Shown in pieces: positions 25,225 to 35,200 of a DNA stretch of 64,000 nt. The notes beneath the pieces were generated by a model. That model made no database searches. It saw nothing but the letters and a program-made list of their open reading frames with translations, and was not told where the DNA came from. Position 1 is the first letter of the stretch; each line of letters starts with the position of its first letter. Location of the stretch: NCBI GenBank assembly GCA_029781115.1, contig JAKOXG010000004.1, forward strand, positions 181,415 through 245,414, in the 5' to 3' direction. The DNA is from Candidatus Cloacimonadota bacterium (GTDB taxonomy: Bacteria > Cloacimonadota > Cloacimonadia > Cloacimonadales > Cloacimonadaceae). The position numbers were made by a program, and so were the translations under genes.

Positions 25225-26433
25225 TTATAGTGCTTTCAAGAGCTCGCCCAGGCGTTTGATGCCTTCTTCGATCTGTTCCAGCGAGGAATAGCTAAAGTTG
25301 AGCCTGAGGGTGTTGAACTTCTCCTGTCCTTCGGGGTAGAACTTGCTACCGGGGATGAAGGACACCTTCTTGGCGGCTGCCTGATGGAAGATTTCATCAG
25401 CGTTCATGCGCTCAGGAAGCTCCATCCAAAGGAAGATTCCGCCTTGGGGCTTGGTCCATTTGACTTCCGCAGGCATATGGGTCTCAAGGCTCTTCAACAT
25501 CTGATCAAGGAAGGGCTTATAATATGCTGAGATCATCTTGAGGTGGCCTTCCATGTGTCCCTCAGCGAGGAATCTTGCGGTCACACGCTGGGATACACAA
25601 TCCGGAGTGACGTTGATCTTCTGCTGCCAGGACTCCATCTTGGAGATCATCTCTTTGTCGGATTTGATGAAAGCCATGCGCATGCCAGCTCCCAGGATCT
25701 TGGAGAAGGTCACGGTTTCGCTTACAACGTTGGTGCCCGGGAATTCCTCTTTCATCACTCTGTACAAAGTAGGCAGATGCTCGCCTTCAAAGCGTAGACG
25801 TCCGTAGGGGTTATCTTCCAGGATGGCCAGGTTTTCCCTGTCTGCATAAGCGATCAGTTCTCTGCGACGCTGGAGGCTCATGCTCACACCGCCGGGGTTG
25901 TGGAAATCCGGGATAGTGTAAAGGAATTTGATGTTTTTACCGGCGGCACGCAGCTTTTTGACGGTGCTCTCCAGTTGGTTGAGATCGAGGCCATCGTTGT
26001 CGATGGGTATGCTTTGGATTTCTGCCTGCAAGGCATCAAAGACCACGAGAGAGCCCAAGAAGGTGGGTGCTTCTACCAAGATCACATCGCCAGGGTTGAT
26101 GAGGCTGCGGGTGTAATTGTAGATAGCGTTGGTGGAACCTATTGTCACCAAAACTTCGCTGGGATCAAGGTCAAAACCTTCCCATTTGATCAGCTCTTTG
26201 ATCAGTTGGCTGTCGCCGCTGCTGGCGCCATATTGCAAGACTTCGCTACCTTGCGTGCTCACCACTTCTTGGTAGAGCTTGGCCAGGAGTTCTTTGGGGA
26301 AGGTCGCAGGTGCGGGGAAACCGCCTGCGAATGAGATGAGACCGGGGATGTTTTTGGTGGAGGCCACCAACTCACGGATGAGCGATGACTTCATCACTTT
26401 CGTGACGTTTGAAAAGCTTTGTCCGTAATTCAT
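25225..26433 (-). CDS. PLP-dependent aminotransferase (class I/II, 2-aminoadipate/aromatic type)
   Basis: A 402-residue fold-type I aminotransferase. SFAGGFPAPATFP near the N terminus, QYGASSGDSQL, VEAPTFLGSL, TIPDFHNPGG (the Asn/Asp-containing PLP pocket), ILEDNPYGRLRFEG and the Schiff-base lysine in TFSKILGAGMRMAFI mark it as the LysN/KAT II-like subgroup with broad specificity (2-aminoadipate, aromatic, branched-chain or aspartate). No MocR-type DNA-binding domain is attached. It follows asnS by 35 nt. In an amino-acid-fermenting organism it would feed 2-oxoacid oxidation. Confidence 0.9.
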   Translation of the reverse strand: MNYGQSFSNVTKVMKSSLIRELVASTKNIPGLISFAGGFPAPATFPKELLAKLYQEVVSTQGSEVLQYGASSGDSQLIKELIKWEGFDLDPSEVLVTIGSTNAIYNYTRSLINPGDVILVEAPTFLGSLVVFDALQAEIQSIPIDNDGLDLNQLESTVKKLRAAGKNIKFLYTIPDFHNPGGVSMSLQRRRELIAYADRENLAILEDNPYGRLRFEGEHLPTLYRVMKEEFPGTNVVSETVTFSKILGAGMRMAFIKSDKEMISKMESWQQKINVTPDCVSQRVTARFLAEGHMEGHLKMISAYYKPFLDQMLKSLETHMPAEVKWTKPQGGIFLWMELPERMNADEIFHQAAAKKVSFIPGSKFYPEGQEKFNTLRLNFSYSSLEQIEEGIKRLGELLKAL

Positions 26434-26468
26434 ATTAACCTCTTTATCTTGTTTTTATAATTCACATA

Positions 26469-27764
26469 TTAGGGATAGATTCTGTAGATCATCCTGGGGA
26501 AGGGGATGGTTTCCCGGATGTGGTGAACTCCACTGATCCAGGCGATGAGCCGCTCCAAGCCAATGCCAAAGCCACTATGGGGAACGCTGCCATACTTGCG
26601 CAGGTCTAAGAACCATTGATAATCCTCAATGGGCATCTTTTCAGCTTGCATTCTCTGCAGCAGCAGGTCGTGATCATCCTCACGCTGGCTGCCGCCGATG
26701 ATTTCACCAAAACCTTCAGGAGCGATCAGGTCGCTACCCAACACAAGGTCCGGGTTTTCAGGATCACGCTTCATATAGAAGGCTTTGATTTCTTTGGGCC
26801 ACCTTTCGATGAATACAGGGACAGGGGAGTCTTCAGTGAGCATTACTTCATCTGCAGCACCAAAGTCTGATTTATAGTCGATGTCTACACCCTTAGACTT
26901 CAGCAGGTCGATTGCTTCACGATGCGTCATGCGCTTAAAGGGAGCATCAGCTGCTTTGAGGGTTTCTTTATCACGTTCCAAGATGCTCAGTTCCTTGTCG
27001 CATTTCTCCAAGCAGGTACGGATCACATAGCGGATCAAACCCTCTTGGATGGCCATACTTTCTTCATGCTCCACCCAAGCAGCTTCTGCATCCATCATCC
27101 AAAACTCGGTGAGGTGCTTGCGCGTCTTCGACTTCTCAGCTCTGAATACAGGCCCAAAGTCATAGCATCTGCCCAGGCTCATGATGCCTGCTTCCAGGTA
27201 AAGCTGCCCACTTTGGGAGAGATAGGCCTTGCCTTCATCAAAATAGTCGAGTTCAAAGAGTGTGGTAGTTTCCTCGCAGGAGCTGGGGGTGAGGATGGGA
27301 GAATCAAAGCGAATGAAGTCGTTATCGTTCAAATAGTCGCAGATAGCAAAGTAGATAACGTGACGCAGCCGCATCAGTGCCCACTGCTTAGGCACTCTGA
27401 GCCACAGGTGTCTATTGGAGAGCAAAAAGTCTGGTCCGTGCTCTTTTTTGCTGATGGGGTAGTCCTCAGCGATCTGCCAAGGCTGAACATCGGTGATTGA
27501 AAGCTCAAACTCGCCTTCCATCTTGGGATGCGCCTTAGGGATACCGGTGACAATCACGGAGGATTCCATGCTGAGCTTGCGTGCAACTTCAAACTTTTCG
27601 TCGCCGAGATCGGGTCTGAAAGCCACGGATTGCAGCTCGCCGCTTCCATCCCTAAGGATGATGAAGAGCAGCTTGCCGCTATGGCGAATGTTGCGCACCC
27701 AGGCACGGATGCTGACTTCCTGTCCCAGATGGGATTCAACTTCTTTTATATCAATGTATTTCAT
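26469..27764 (-). CDS. asnS: Asparagine-tRNA ligase (archaeal-like type)
   Basis: A 431-residue class II synthetase. The N-terminal OB fold (QEVSIRAWVRNIRHSGKLLFIILRD in two blocks: QEVSIRAWVRNIRHSG and KLLFIILRDG) binds the anticodon. The catalytic domain has motif 2 around VFRAEKSKTRKHLTEFWMMD and motif 3 GFGIGLERLIAWISG. The end HIRETIPFPRM...YRIYP resembles archaeal Asp/Asn synthetases more than E. coli AsnRS. The Asn call rests on overall similarity; an AspRS-like or dual role is possible. It sits between the aminotransferase and an oxidoreductase gene in one operon. Confidence 0.85.
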   Translation of the reverse strand: MKYIDIKEVESHLGQEVSIRAWVRNIRHSGKLLFIILRDGSGELQSVAFRPDLGDEKFEVARKLSMESSVIVTGIPKAHPKMEGEFELSITDVQPWQIAEDYPISKKEHGPDFLLSNRHLWLRVPKQWALMRLRHVIYFAICDYLNDNDFIRFDSPILTPSSCEETTTLFELDYFDEGKAYLSQSGQLYLEAGIMSLGRCYDFGPVFRAEKSKTRKHLTEFWMMDAEAAWVEHEESMAIQEGLIRYVIRTCLEKCDKELSILERDKETLKAADAPFKRMTHREAIDLLKSKGVDIDYKSDFGAADEVMLTEDSPVPVFIERWPKEIKAFYMKRDPENPDLVLGSDLIAPEGFGEIIGGSQREDDHDLLLQRMQAEKMPIEDYQWFLDLRKYGSVPHSGFGIGLERLIAWISGVHHIRETIPFPRMIYRIYP

Positions 27765-27778
27765 GTTTATGTTCCTCT

Positions 27779-28768
27779 TTAGATATGTGTTTTGGGTTGG
27801 CTTTTGATGATTTCCAAGATCTTGAAGGCCACTTCCAAAGCTCGAGTGCCGGCCTCTCCATCCACGACGGGTTGTTTATCGTGAATAATGGCATCCACAA
27901 AGCTTTCCAGCTCCAAGCTGAGGGCGTCCTTACTGGGGTTTGAGAGGTCCATCTTTTGGATGTCCACCAGCTGTTCCGGCTTGAGGGAAGGGTCTTTGGC
28001 TATGATTCGGGGTATGTATTTGAAGGCATTCTTGGCGCGTTTTACGACCGTGGCTTTTTGAGCCACAAAATCCAAAGAGAAGTAAGCATTACGCTGGAAG
28101 AATCTGATCTTGCGTTCCTGCTTCATGCTCACTCTGGAAGAGGTGACATTGGCGATGGCTCCATTTTCAAACTCAATGCGGGCGTTGGCAATATCGATGC
28201 TGGGAGTGATGATGCCAATACCGCTGGCATGGATGTGCTTCACGGGGCTTTTGATGAAGTCCAGGATGAGGTCAATATCGTGGATCATCAGATCCAGCAC
28301 CACGGGAACGTCTGTGCCTCTGGGTTGATAGGTGGAAAGGCGGTGCGACTCAATGAACATGGGGTCGCGAATGTCCTGTTCCACAGCCAGGATCACAGGG
28401 TTAAAACGTTCAATATGTCCCACCTGTATCTTCAGCTTCCTCTCTTTGGCGATAGCCAGCAGTTCCTGCGCTTGAGCAAGTTCTGAGGTGATGGGCTTTT
28501 CGATAAAGACATGCTTCCCAGCCTGCAAAGCCTGCTTGGCCAAAAGGTAGTGGCTGCTCGTAGTGGTGACTATATCCACGGCATCGCAGGCATCAAGCAA
28601 CTCTTCAAAGCTACCAAATGGGGGCACGCTGAGTTCTGAGGCTACGCTCGCCAAGCGCCTAGAATCTGCGTCGTAGATGCCGCTCAGGCTCACATTGTCC
28701 ATCTGCATAAACTTACGCACATGGTGAAAACCCAAGTGTCCGACACCGACGACAGCTACTTTTAACAT
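27779..28768 (-). CDS. Gfo/Idh/MocA family oxidoreductase
   Basis: A 329-residue NAD(P)-dependent oxidoreductase. The Rossmann fold begins VAVVGVGHLGFHHVRKF; the family lysine motif is HVFIEKPIT, and GHIERFNPVI and VLDLMIHDIDLILDF (catalytic His/Asp region) follow. Such enzymes oxidise sugars, inositols or nucleotide sugars such as UDP-GlcNAc; the substrate is not determinable here. It lies 2 nt after the threonine dehydrogenase gene and 14 nt before asnS. Confidence 0.88.
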   Translation of the reverse strand: MLKVAVVGVGHLGFHHVRKFMQMDNVSLSGIYDADSRRLASVASELSVPPFGSFEELLDACDAVDIVTTTSSHYLLAKQALQAGKHVFIEKPITSELAQAQELLAIAKERKLKIQVGHIERFNPVILAVEQDIRDPMFIESHRLSTYQPRGTDVPVVLDLMIHDIDLILDFIKSPVKHIHASGIGIITPSIDIANARIEFENGAIANVTSSRVSMKQERKIRFFQRNAYFSLDFVAQKATVVKRAKNAFKYIPRIIAKDPSLKPEQLVDIQKMDLSNPSKDALSLELESFVDAIIHDKQPVVDGEAGTRALEVAFKILEIIKSQPKTHI

Positions 28769-28770
28769 GC

Positions 28771-29727
28771 CTATTTAATGCCCAGCTTGAGGCGCAATTT
28801 GGCCAACATATCCTTGGTCATGCTATCCAGATCATACTCTGGTTTCCAGTTCCATTCAGCTCTCGCACAGCTGTCATCCATGGAGTTTGGCCAGCTGTCT
28901 GCGATGCTTTGCTTGATGGGGTCGATATCATATTTGAGCTCAAAATGGGGCAATTGCTTTTTGATGGAGGCGGCAATGAGCTCGGGATCAAAGCTCATCG
29001 CACTCACATTGAAGCTGTTGCGATGAATCAGCTTGGAGGGGTCTGCTTCCATCAGCTCTACTGCGGCGCGGAGGGCATCCGGCATATACATCATATCCAG
29101 GAAGCTGCCGGCTTTCAGGTTGCAGGTATAGCAGCCTTCTTGCAGGGCTTTATAGTAGATTTCCACTGCGTAGTCAGTGGTACCGCCACCGGGAAGCGTC
29201 ACATAGGAGATGATGCCTGGATAGCGAAGTCCGCGCGCATCAACGCCGAATCTGGTATAGTAATAATCTCCCAACAGTTCTGCAGCCACTTTGGACACAC
29301 CGTAGATGGTGCTGGGGCGCATGACTGTATCCTGAGGCGTGTTATCTTTGGGTGTGGTGGGCCCAAAAGCTCCGATGGAGGAAGGTGTAAATACAGCTCC
29401 TTTAGTCTCGCGGGATATTTCCAGCGCATTAAATAGGCTCCCCATATTGATCTTCCAGGCAAGGGTGGGGTTTTGCTCGCCTTTGGCAGAAAGCACAGCC
29501 ACCAGATTGAAGATGGTATCGATATTGTATTTCTTTACTGCAGCAAGCATGTCCGCACCGTTGAGTGCGTCCAGCACAATATATGGTCCAGCTTCTTTCA
29601 AGGAAGCAGGCACTTTGTCGTTGATATCCGTGGCAATAACAGCATCTGCAGAATAGATGTTTCTGAGGTATGGGACCAGCTCGGAGCCTATCTGGCCGGC
29701 TGCTCCCAACACGAGGATGTTTCTCAT
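28771..29727 (-). CDS. L-threonine 3-dehydrogenase, SDR type
   Basis: A 318-residue extended short-chain dehydrogenase. It has ILVLGAAGQIGSELVPYL (NAD-binding glycine motif), FTPSSIGAFGP (catalytic Ser), STIYGVSKVAAELLG (YxxxK) and LRYPGIISY, which together are characteristic of SDR-type threonine dehydrogenase rather than UDP-galactose epimerase. The product 2-amino-3-ketobutyrate leads to glycine and acetyl-CoA. It heads a four-gene minus-strand operon; GGGAG lies 9 nt before the ATG. Confidence 0.88.
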   Translation of the reverse strand: MRNILVLGAAGQIGSELVPYLRNIYSADAVIATDINDKVPASLKEAGPYIVLDALNGADMLAAVKKYNIDTIFNLVAVLSAKGEQNPTLAWKINMGSLFNALEISRETKGAVFTPSSIGAFGPTTPKDNTPQDTVMRPSTIYGVSKVAAELLGDYYYTRFGVDARGLRYPGIISYVTLPGGGTTDYAVEIYYKALQEGCYTCNLKAGSFLDMMYMPDALRAAVELMEADPSKLIHRNSFNVSAMSFDPELIAASIKKQLPHFELKYDIDPIKQSIADSWPNSMDDSCARAEWNWKPEYDLDSMTKDMLAKLRLKLGIK

Positions 29728-29855
29728 CTAAAATTACTCCCTGAGTAAACTATGTATTTTAACACATGGTTTTAGAGAGGCTGCTTTTGTCAATGCTTTT
29801 GTAGCATGCCATCAGCTTAGCCTCCGTATCTGAACTGTTTTAGGTCAGAAAAGAA

Positions 29856-32132
29856 CTATTTGATACCGAACAGACGCTGGAACCAATTGCGCTTGGGAGC
29901 CGGTGGAGTGTAGGGATAGGGCACGGGCACCACTTGAAGCAATGCTCCATCTCCCGCAGCCAAATTCACCTCGAACACCATATTGTTGGATACATAGAGG
30001 TTTTTGAGATAGGGGTCATAGAGGCCAAAAGCCTGATCACCATCGGGATTGAGCGTGATTATCACGGTTTGCTCGGGCGCATTTTCAAAGTCACGTTCCA
30101 CCTTCCAATCTGCCAATGAGGGCTCGCCTTTCTTAAAGATAGCGCGGCGGTTTACCAGCATGATGCTGGGTAAGTCCTTGTCATTGAGGTATTCACCACA
30201 TTGCACATAGCCTTGGTAGTGGGTCTTCTCTTTGCTTTGCACCTTCATATTCTTGATAATCTTAGAGCCAGGTTTCTGGTTTTTGCCAAGTCCATCAATG
30301 CAATAGGCATTTTGCCAGTTTAGTTTACGGGTGATGGGGCCATAGACCTTGATTTTGGCATTTGCCTCAGCCAGGTTTTGCAGGAAGCTCTCATCCTCCA
30401 TCGTGCGTGGATTATGGTAGTTTTCTTCGTGAGCAATGGGGGTAATGCGATTGAAAGCTTCATCTGTTCTGTGGGGGAAATTTTGTTCACGGTTGGAAGT
30501 GATGGCAAAGTCGAGTATTCCGTCTGCAGCGTAGCACAAGGGGAGCAGTTGCAGACACTTCATCATGCTTAGAGGAGGCATGAAGTAGAGCCATTCACGG
30601 CTATCACGGGGCACCACTTTTTCGCCAAAGATTTGAGGAACAAAGAAGAGCTCGGTATCTTTGTGCTTGGGAGAATGCTTTACCAGGCGAGTCAGGGTCA
30701 AGTAGTGGTTCAAGACCATATTATCCAGCTTGTTCTGGATAAACAAGCGGTGGTCGAGATCCTCGTTCCACCTGATCAGCGTGCCGGGCCCCGCACCCCA
30801 TTCTTGCAGGGCGAAGGCATCCAGCATCACGATATTTGGGTCGGCCTGCTCCAAGAAAAGCTCATAGTGTGAATATCCAGGCAGGCCGCCGGCTTTTTGC
30901 AGGTTAGCGTGCAATATATTGGTTGCGGTGATCAGGCGGCGAGACCTGCTTTGCAGGTGTTTTTCCAGCTTGTTGAAAACGGCAAACTGGCCTTGGAGGG
31001 GTTCATCTTTACCATAAAGATGCGTGATGGACTCACTATGGGGAAGCTTGGCAATATCTCTCAAACGCTTATCCAGAGCCTTGACCATCGGATGATCCTC
31101 AACGGTGAATGCCCGATACAGCTCGTCTTCAAGCTCAATGTAATCTATGGCCAGACGTCCGGCACCATACCAGTGCAAGGTGGGGGAGATGTGATTGAAG
31201 AAATTGCCATCGTAGGCAATAGTATAAATATCGGAGCTGAGATTGAAGAGAGAGGTGTAATATTCAAAGATATAGGCACCGGTTTCCGGGTCTTTCAGGA
31301 TGCTGCTGTAATCTTTATTCATGATGACGGTATCATAGAGCTCAGGCTGAACCGGGGTGAGTGGCAGCTCCAGATATGGGTTTGGATCCTTTTCATCTTC
31401 AGATGCTTTCTTCAAAACTCTCAGCTTGACTTCAGCGATCTTGGCGTCTTTGGGCATATCTTCCCACATCATGGCAATCCGGACGTAGAGACGATTTTCC
31501 CTATCTGCCCTGGGATAAAACTTAAACTCTGAACCCAGGTTTTTGGGCCAGCTTGCATTTTCTGCTTTCCATCTGAAAATTGGATCGCTGAAAGCAACTC
31601 CCGCTTTATCTCCAGCGGCTGCATCACAAATCCAAGCATAGCCATTGGAATAGAGCTCAGGCTTGTATTGTGACCTTTTGCCCACATCGTGCCTGAACAC
31701 CAGATAATGTCCATGCCGGTCAGCATTGTCGTGGGCAAACTTCTCTTCCACATAGGTTTTTGCGTTTGCATCGTAGTGATACTCAGCTTCCAGCTTGAGG
31801 TAGTTTCCATAGGCCATGGCGGTGACGCCGATCGAGGAGTTTGTCCTATAGCCCCAATCGTCAATGATCGACTTGAGTTCATATTTCTTCAAAGCTCGCA
31901 GAGCTGCTTCCAGCCTGCCATCCAGGGCAGAGCCATGTGACATTGAATAAAGGACGGTGTTGTATCCGGCTTCGCTGAGCAACTTTCCCAGACCCGAAAA
32001 GACCTCTTCGGTCTCATGGGCACCTTCAAGCATATACTGGCTGTAGGCTCCGATGATGTATTCATCTTCAGTTGCTGCCAGGGAAAAGCTGAGCAGGAGC
32101 AGAAGTACTGCTACTATAAAATTACGTTTCAC
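29856..32132 (-). CDS. Large secreted protein of unknown function
   Basis: 758 residues with a signal peptide (MKRNFIVAVLLLLLSFSLAA). I do not recognise the family. Early segments such as EDEYIIGAYSQYMLEGAHET and AGYNTVLYSMSHGS, a later LYGKDEPLQGQFAVFNKLEK, and NIVMLDAFALQEWGAGPGTL look like a glycosidase-type TIM barrel core, and the last ~150 residues look beta-rich. The C terminus (PPAPKRNWFQRLFGIK) is not a sorting domain. It has no close operon partner: a gingipain-like gene lies upstream with a terminator between them. A hydrolytic role on polysaccharide is a guess. Confidence 0.7.
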   Translation of the reverse strand: MKRNFIVAVLLLLLSFSLAATEDEYIIGAYSQYMLEGAHETEEVFSGLGKLLSEAGYNTVLYSMSHGSALDGRLEAALRALKKYELKSIIDDWGYRTNSSIGVTAMAYGNYLKLEAEYHYDANAKTYVEEKFAHDNADRHGHYLVFRHDVGKRSQYKPELYSNGYAWICDAAAGDKAGVAFSDPIFRWKAENASWPKNLGSEFKFYPRADRENRLYVRIAMMWEDMPKDAKIAEVKLRVLKKASEDEKDPNPYLELPLTPVQPELYDTVIMNKDYSSILKDPETGAYIFEYYTSLFNLSSDIYTIAYDGNFFNHISPTLHWYGAGRLAIDYIELEDELYRAFTVEDHPMVKALDKRLRDIAKLPHSESITHLYGKDEPLQGQFAVFNKLEKHLQSRSRRLITATNILHANLQKAGGLPGYSHYELFLEQADPNIVMLDAFALQEWGAGPGTLIRWNEDLDHRLFIQNKLDNMVLNHYLTLTRLVKHSPKHKDTELFFVPQIFGEKVVPRDSREWLYFMPPLSMMKCLQLLPLCYAADGILDFAITSNREQNFPHRTDEAFNRITPIAHEENYHNPRTMEDESFLQNLAEANAKIKVYGPITRKLNWQNAYCIDGLGKNQKPGSKIIKNMKVQSKEKTHYQGYVQCGEYLNDKDLPSIMLVNRRAIFKKGEPSLADWKVERDFENAPEQTVIITLNPDGDQAFGLYDPYLKNLYVSNNMVFEVNLAAGDGALLQVVPVPYPYTPPAPKRNWFQRLFGIK

Positions 32133-32163
32133 TTGTCTATCCTCACTTTGTGCATATTAATCC

Positions 32164-32205
32164 AAAAAAGGAGTGAGCTCTCAAGCTATCTCAAGATCTC
32201 ACTCC
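32164..32205 (-). terminator. Rho-independent terminator of the gingipain-like gene
   Basis: On the minus strand an 8-bp stem GGAGTGAG/CTCACTCC (32205-32198 with 32177-32170) encloses a 20-nt loop and is followed by a run of six T. It lies 22 nt after the stop codon of the gingipain-like gene. Confidence 0.75.
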
Positions 32206-32227
32206 GGTTACGCGGTTCAAGTCATTG

Positions 32228-35200
32228 TTATTTGATCAACAGCATTTTGCGGCTGATGGATTGATTTTGGGTTTGCAAGCGATAGAGATACAAGCCTGAA
32301 GCCAGGGGATTGCCTTTGGAGTCGGTTCCGTCAAAGACGATGCTATGCGCCCCCCGCTCAAGGTTCTCATTTACCAAGGTGTTTACCAATTGACCTCTCA
32401 GGTTGAAGATATCCAGGCGTGCCTTTTGACCTCTATCGAGGTTGAATCTGATGGTGGTGCTGGGGTTGAAAGGATTTGGGTAGTTTTGCTCCAAGGCGAC
32501 AGCCGGGATCTGCACCAGATCGTCGTTGGATACATAGTTGTCAGGAGGTGTGGTGGTAAACTTGATAGCCAAGCCAGCTTGCAGAGGCGTGGCTGTAGGT
32601 GGATAGTGGTTTGCATGCGTGTAGGTAAGCCCCACGGTGCTGGTGTGGTCTTCGATGCCCACGGTGCAATAGTTTGATGTAATGCCGGGGTTGTCCACTG
32701 TGTGATATTGGAAGACGATGTCTCCATCCTCGCCATCTTTGGGATACAGGAAGATTTGGAACTTCTCCAAAGAGGTGAGGTTATACTGGTTGTAGGCATC
32801 ATTCCACTGGATTATGTAGCGGTTGTTTGCCACATCGTGCCAATACAGCATGCGCATTTTTTGGAAGACTGGCTGGCCGTCTTCATCTTCGCCATCCGGC
32901 TGGCCTTTCAGGTCGTCCCAATAAGGCGCAATCAAGGGAGAAGGGCCGAGAGCAGCAGGGATATAAACATTGTAAAAGTCCACATCGTCCACATCACCCA
33001 AACTGATCCAGCCATTGGTGCAGACGGTGAATTCATCATAATCCTTGCCGTAGAATCTGAAGGTAAAGGGCAGGTCAATGGTCGTGGATGCGTCATCATG
33101 ATGCAGGAATACTTCGGCATGACCGCCCAATTTGGGATCGATTTCCACCCATTCATAGACAGGTCTTTCGGCGAAGTCCACATCGAAGCTGTCATAGGCA
33201 TAATATCCGTAAGAACATGGTCCGGTGGGAGATGTGTTGCTCGCCACACCTGCTGTGAGTTTGTAAAAGCAGTAAGTTGTATAGCCGTTATCGACAAAGT
33301 TCAGCCTGATGGGCAACGATCTGCCACCCCAAGCCCGATCGCCCACAGCTACAGAGACATCAAAGCTGACAGTTTCTCCGGCGGCAACCGCTCCCAAATG
33401 GATGAATTCATCCGAGATGGTAGCTGCTTCAGTGAGCGAAAGCACTTGAACTGATACATCGGTAAGGCTTGTGTTACTATGGTTTAGCACGGTGATTTGG
33501 CTGGTGCTGCTTTGGCCAATTTCCAAAATTCCTTCATCGCTAACCACGGTAAACTCAGCACCGCCACCCCAAAGCCTGAAGGTCTTGGGGTCAAGATCGT
33601 TGATCAAAAGGTTGACCGTGAGCGCCTCACGAGGCTGGACTCCTGCGGCTGCGTCCACATGGAAAGTGATAGTCTCAGTGGCTCCGGCTGCGATGGATGC
33701 TGCGGAGTTTACTCCGGTAATACTGATGTTATCTACACATTCAAACACCACTGAGCTGAGTTCCACTGTTTCCGTGCCGTAATTTTTGAGCGTTATGACG
33801 GCGTCCATGCCGTGGTTTGGATCGATAAAGACATCAGATGCGGTATTGGCGATAATGCCCAAGCCTCCATCTTCTTCGGCTCTAAGTCTCTTGACCAGTG
33901 GTACAAAGTTTGGCTTGGAGATGGTAATGGTCAAGTTACCCCCTTCTTCAGGATCGATGGGCAGCACAGCCACGCCATCTTTTATCCGGGCATAGCTGTA
34001 GGTTTCGCTGTTTTTGGTGCCGGAAACAATCGCATTTTCCAGGTGTGGTGCAGTGATCGTGATATTGCTGGCAGATGCAGAGTAGTTGGAGGGCAGGAGG
34101 GAGGATGAGATCGTGTTTGGCTCCAGCATCCACATGTTTAGGGATGGGTCTGCCAAGAGGTTGTAAACATGGAAGTAGAAGGGCACATATTGGCCAGGCG
34201 CAATGTCGTTTGGGAAGTTTTTGTAAAGCTCAATCTTGCCCATCAAAACGCTGGTGCCAAAGCCTCTTACTCCAAAATCGAGGATGCTGCGGAAGGCTCC
34301 TGAAGAGATGGAGTTGTTGAGTCGTGTTCTGGTGCGCAAGTCAGAAGGCCCCACAAAGGCTACACAGCCATTGGGACGCTCCACGGTTCCCATGCGCATC
34401 CATTTCTCACCAAAGCAGGGGTTGGTGCTGTTGGCAAAGTCACCGGTGTTACACACGATGGAAAACACGATAGGCATTCTTTGGTTGCTGGTAACGTCGT
34501 CCAAGTCTTCCTTGTGGAAGTAGGGGTAGTGCCAGCCGTGAACATCGCCCCAGCCACGATAGCTGATAAACTGCACGCCGTTATTGATGGAAGAGGCGAT
34601 TGCACTGGTACCGGGATAGGTAGGAGGGTAAAACACGCTGTCCACCTGGGCATAACCTTTGTCCAACATTTTGTTTCTCAACCAGCGGGACATGTGCACT
34701 GGCGTGGTAGGTCTCAGTTGACCTTCGGCATAGTTGCCTGCCACCACCAGGGAGCGTTTCATCCATTCGGGTTCTGCCATATAGGGTGACTTTTCATGGA
34801 CGATGGTCTTGTTTGCCATGCTGCGAAATTCGTTGATTTCGTTGAAGGAAAAGCGTCCCACCAGTAGCTCTGGAAAATAGTCGTCTCCTTCCAGCAGGGA
34901 ATACTGAAAGTCGTCTGCATCATTTTCCTGATATTCAGGAGAAGGGTAAAATGCGGTGGGGATGGTGTAGTTTCCCGTCACATCGCCCAGCAAAAGCAGA
35001 TAATCCGGCTGATGTTGTTGGTAATAAGTGATCAAATAGCTCTTGATGTCGTTTACAGATTCACCGATGTCAACTCTGTTGACCACGTCTATATCAAAGC
35101 CCAAAGACCTCTTCCAGTTGATGTATGCAGCCTGATAGATTTCCATATTTGGATGGCTGATAATCAACATCTTGGGGCGGGCTGTGGGCAAACCCTTGAG

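Noticed and set aside
32702..33454. A 250-codon plus-strand frame inside the gingipain-like gene
   Set aside because: It is antisense to beta-sandwich modules of a clear secreted protein and has no motifs.
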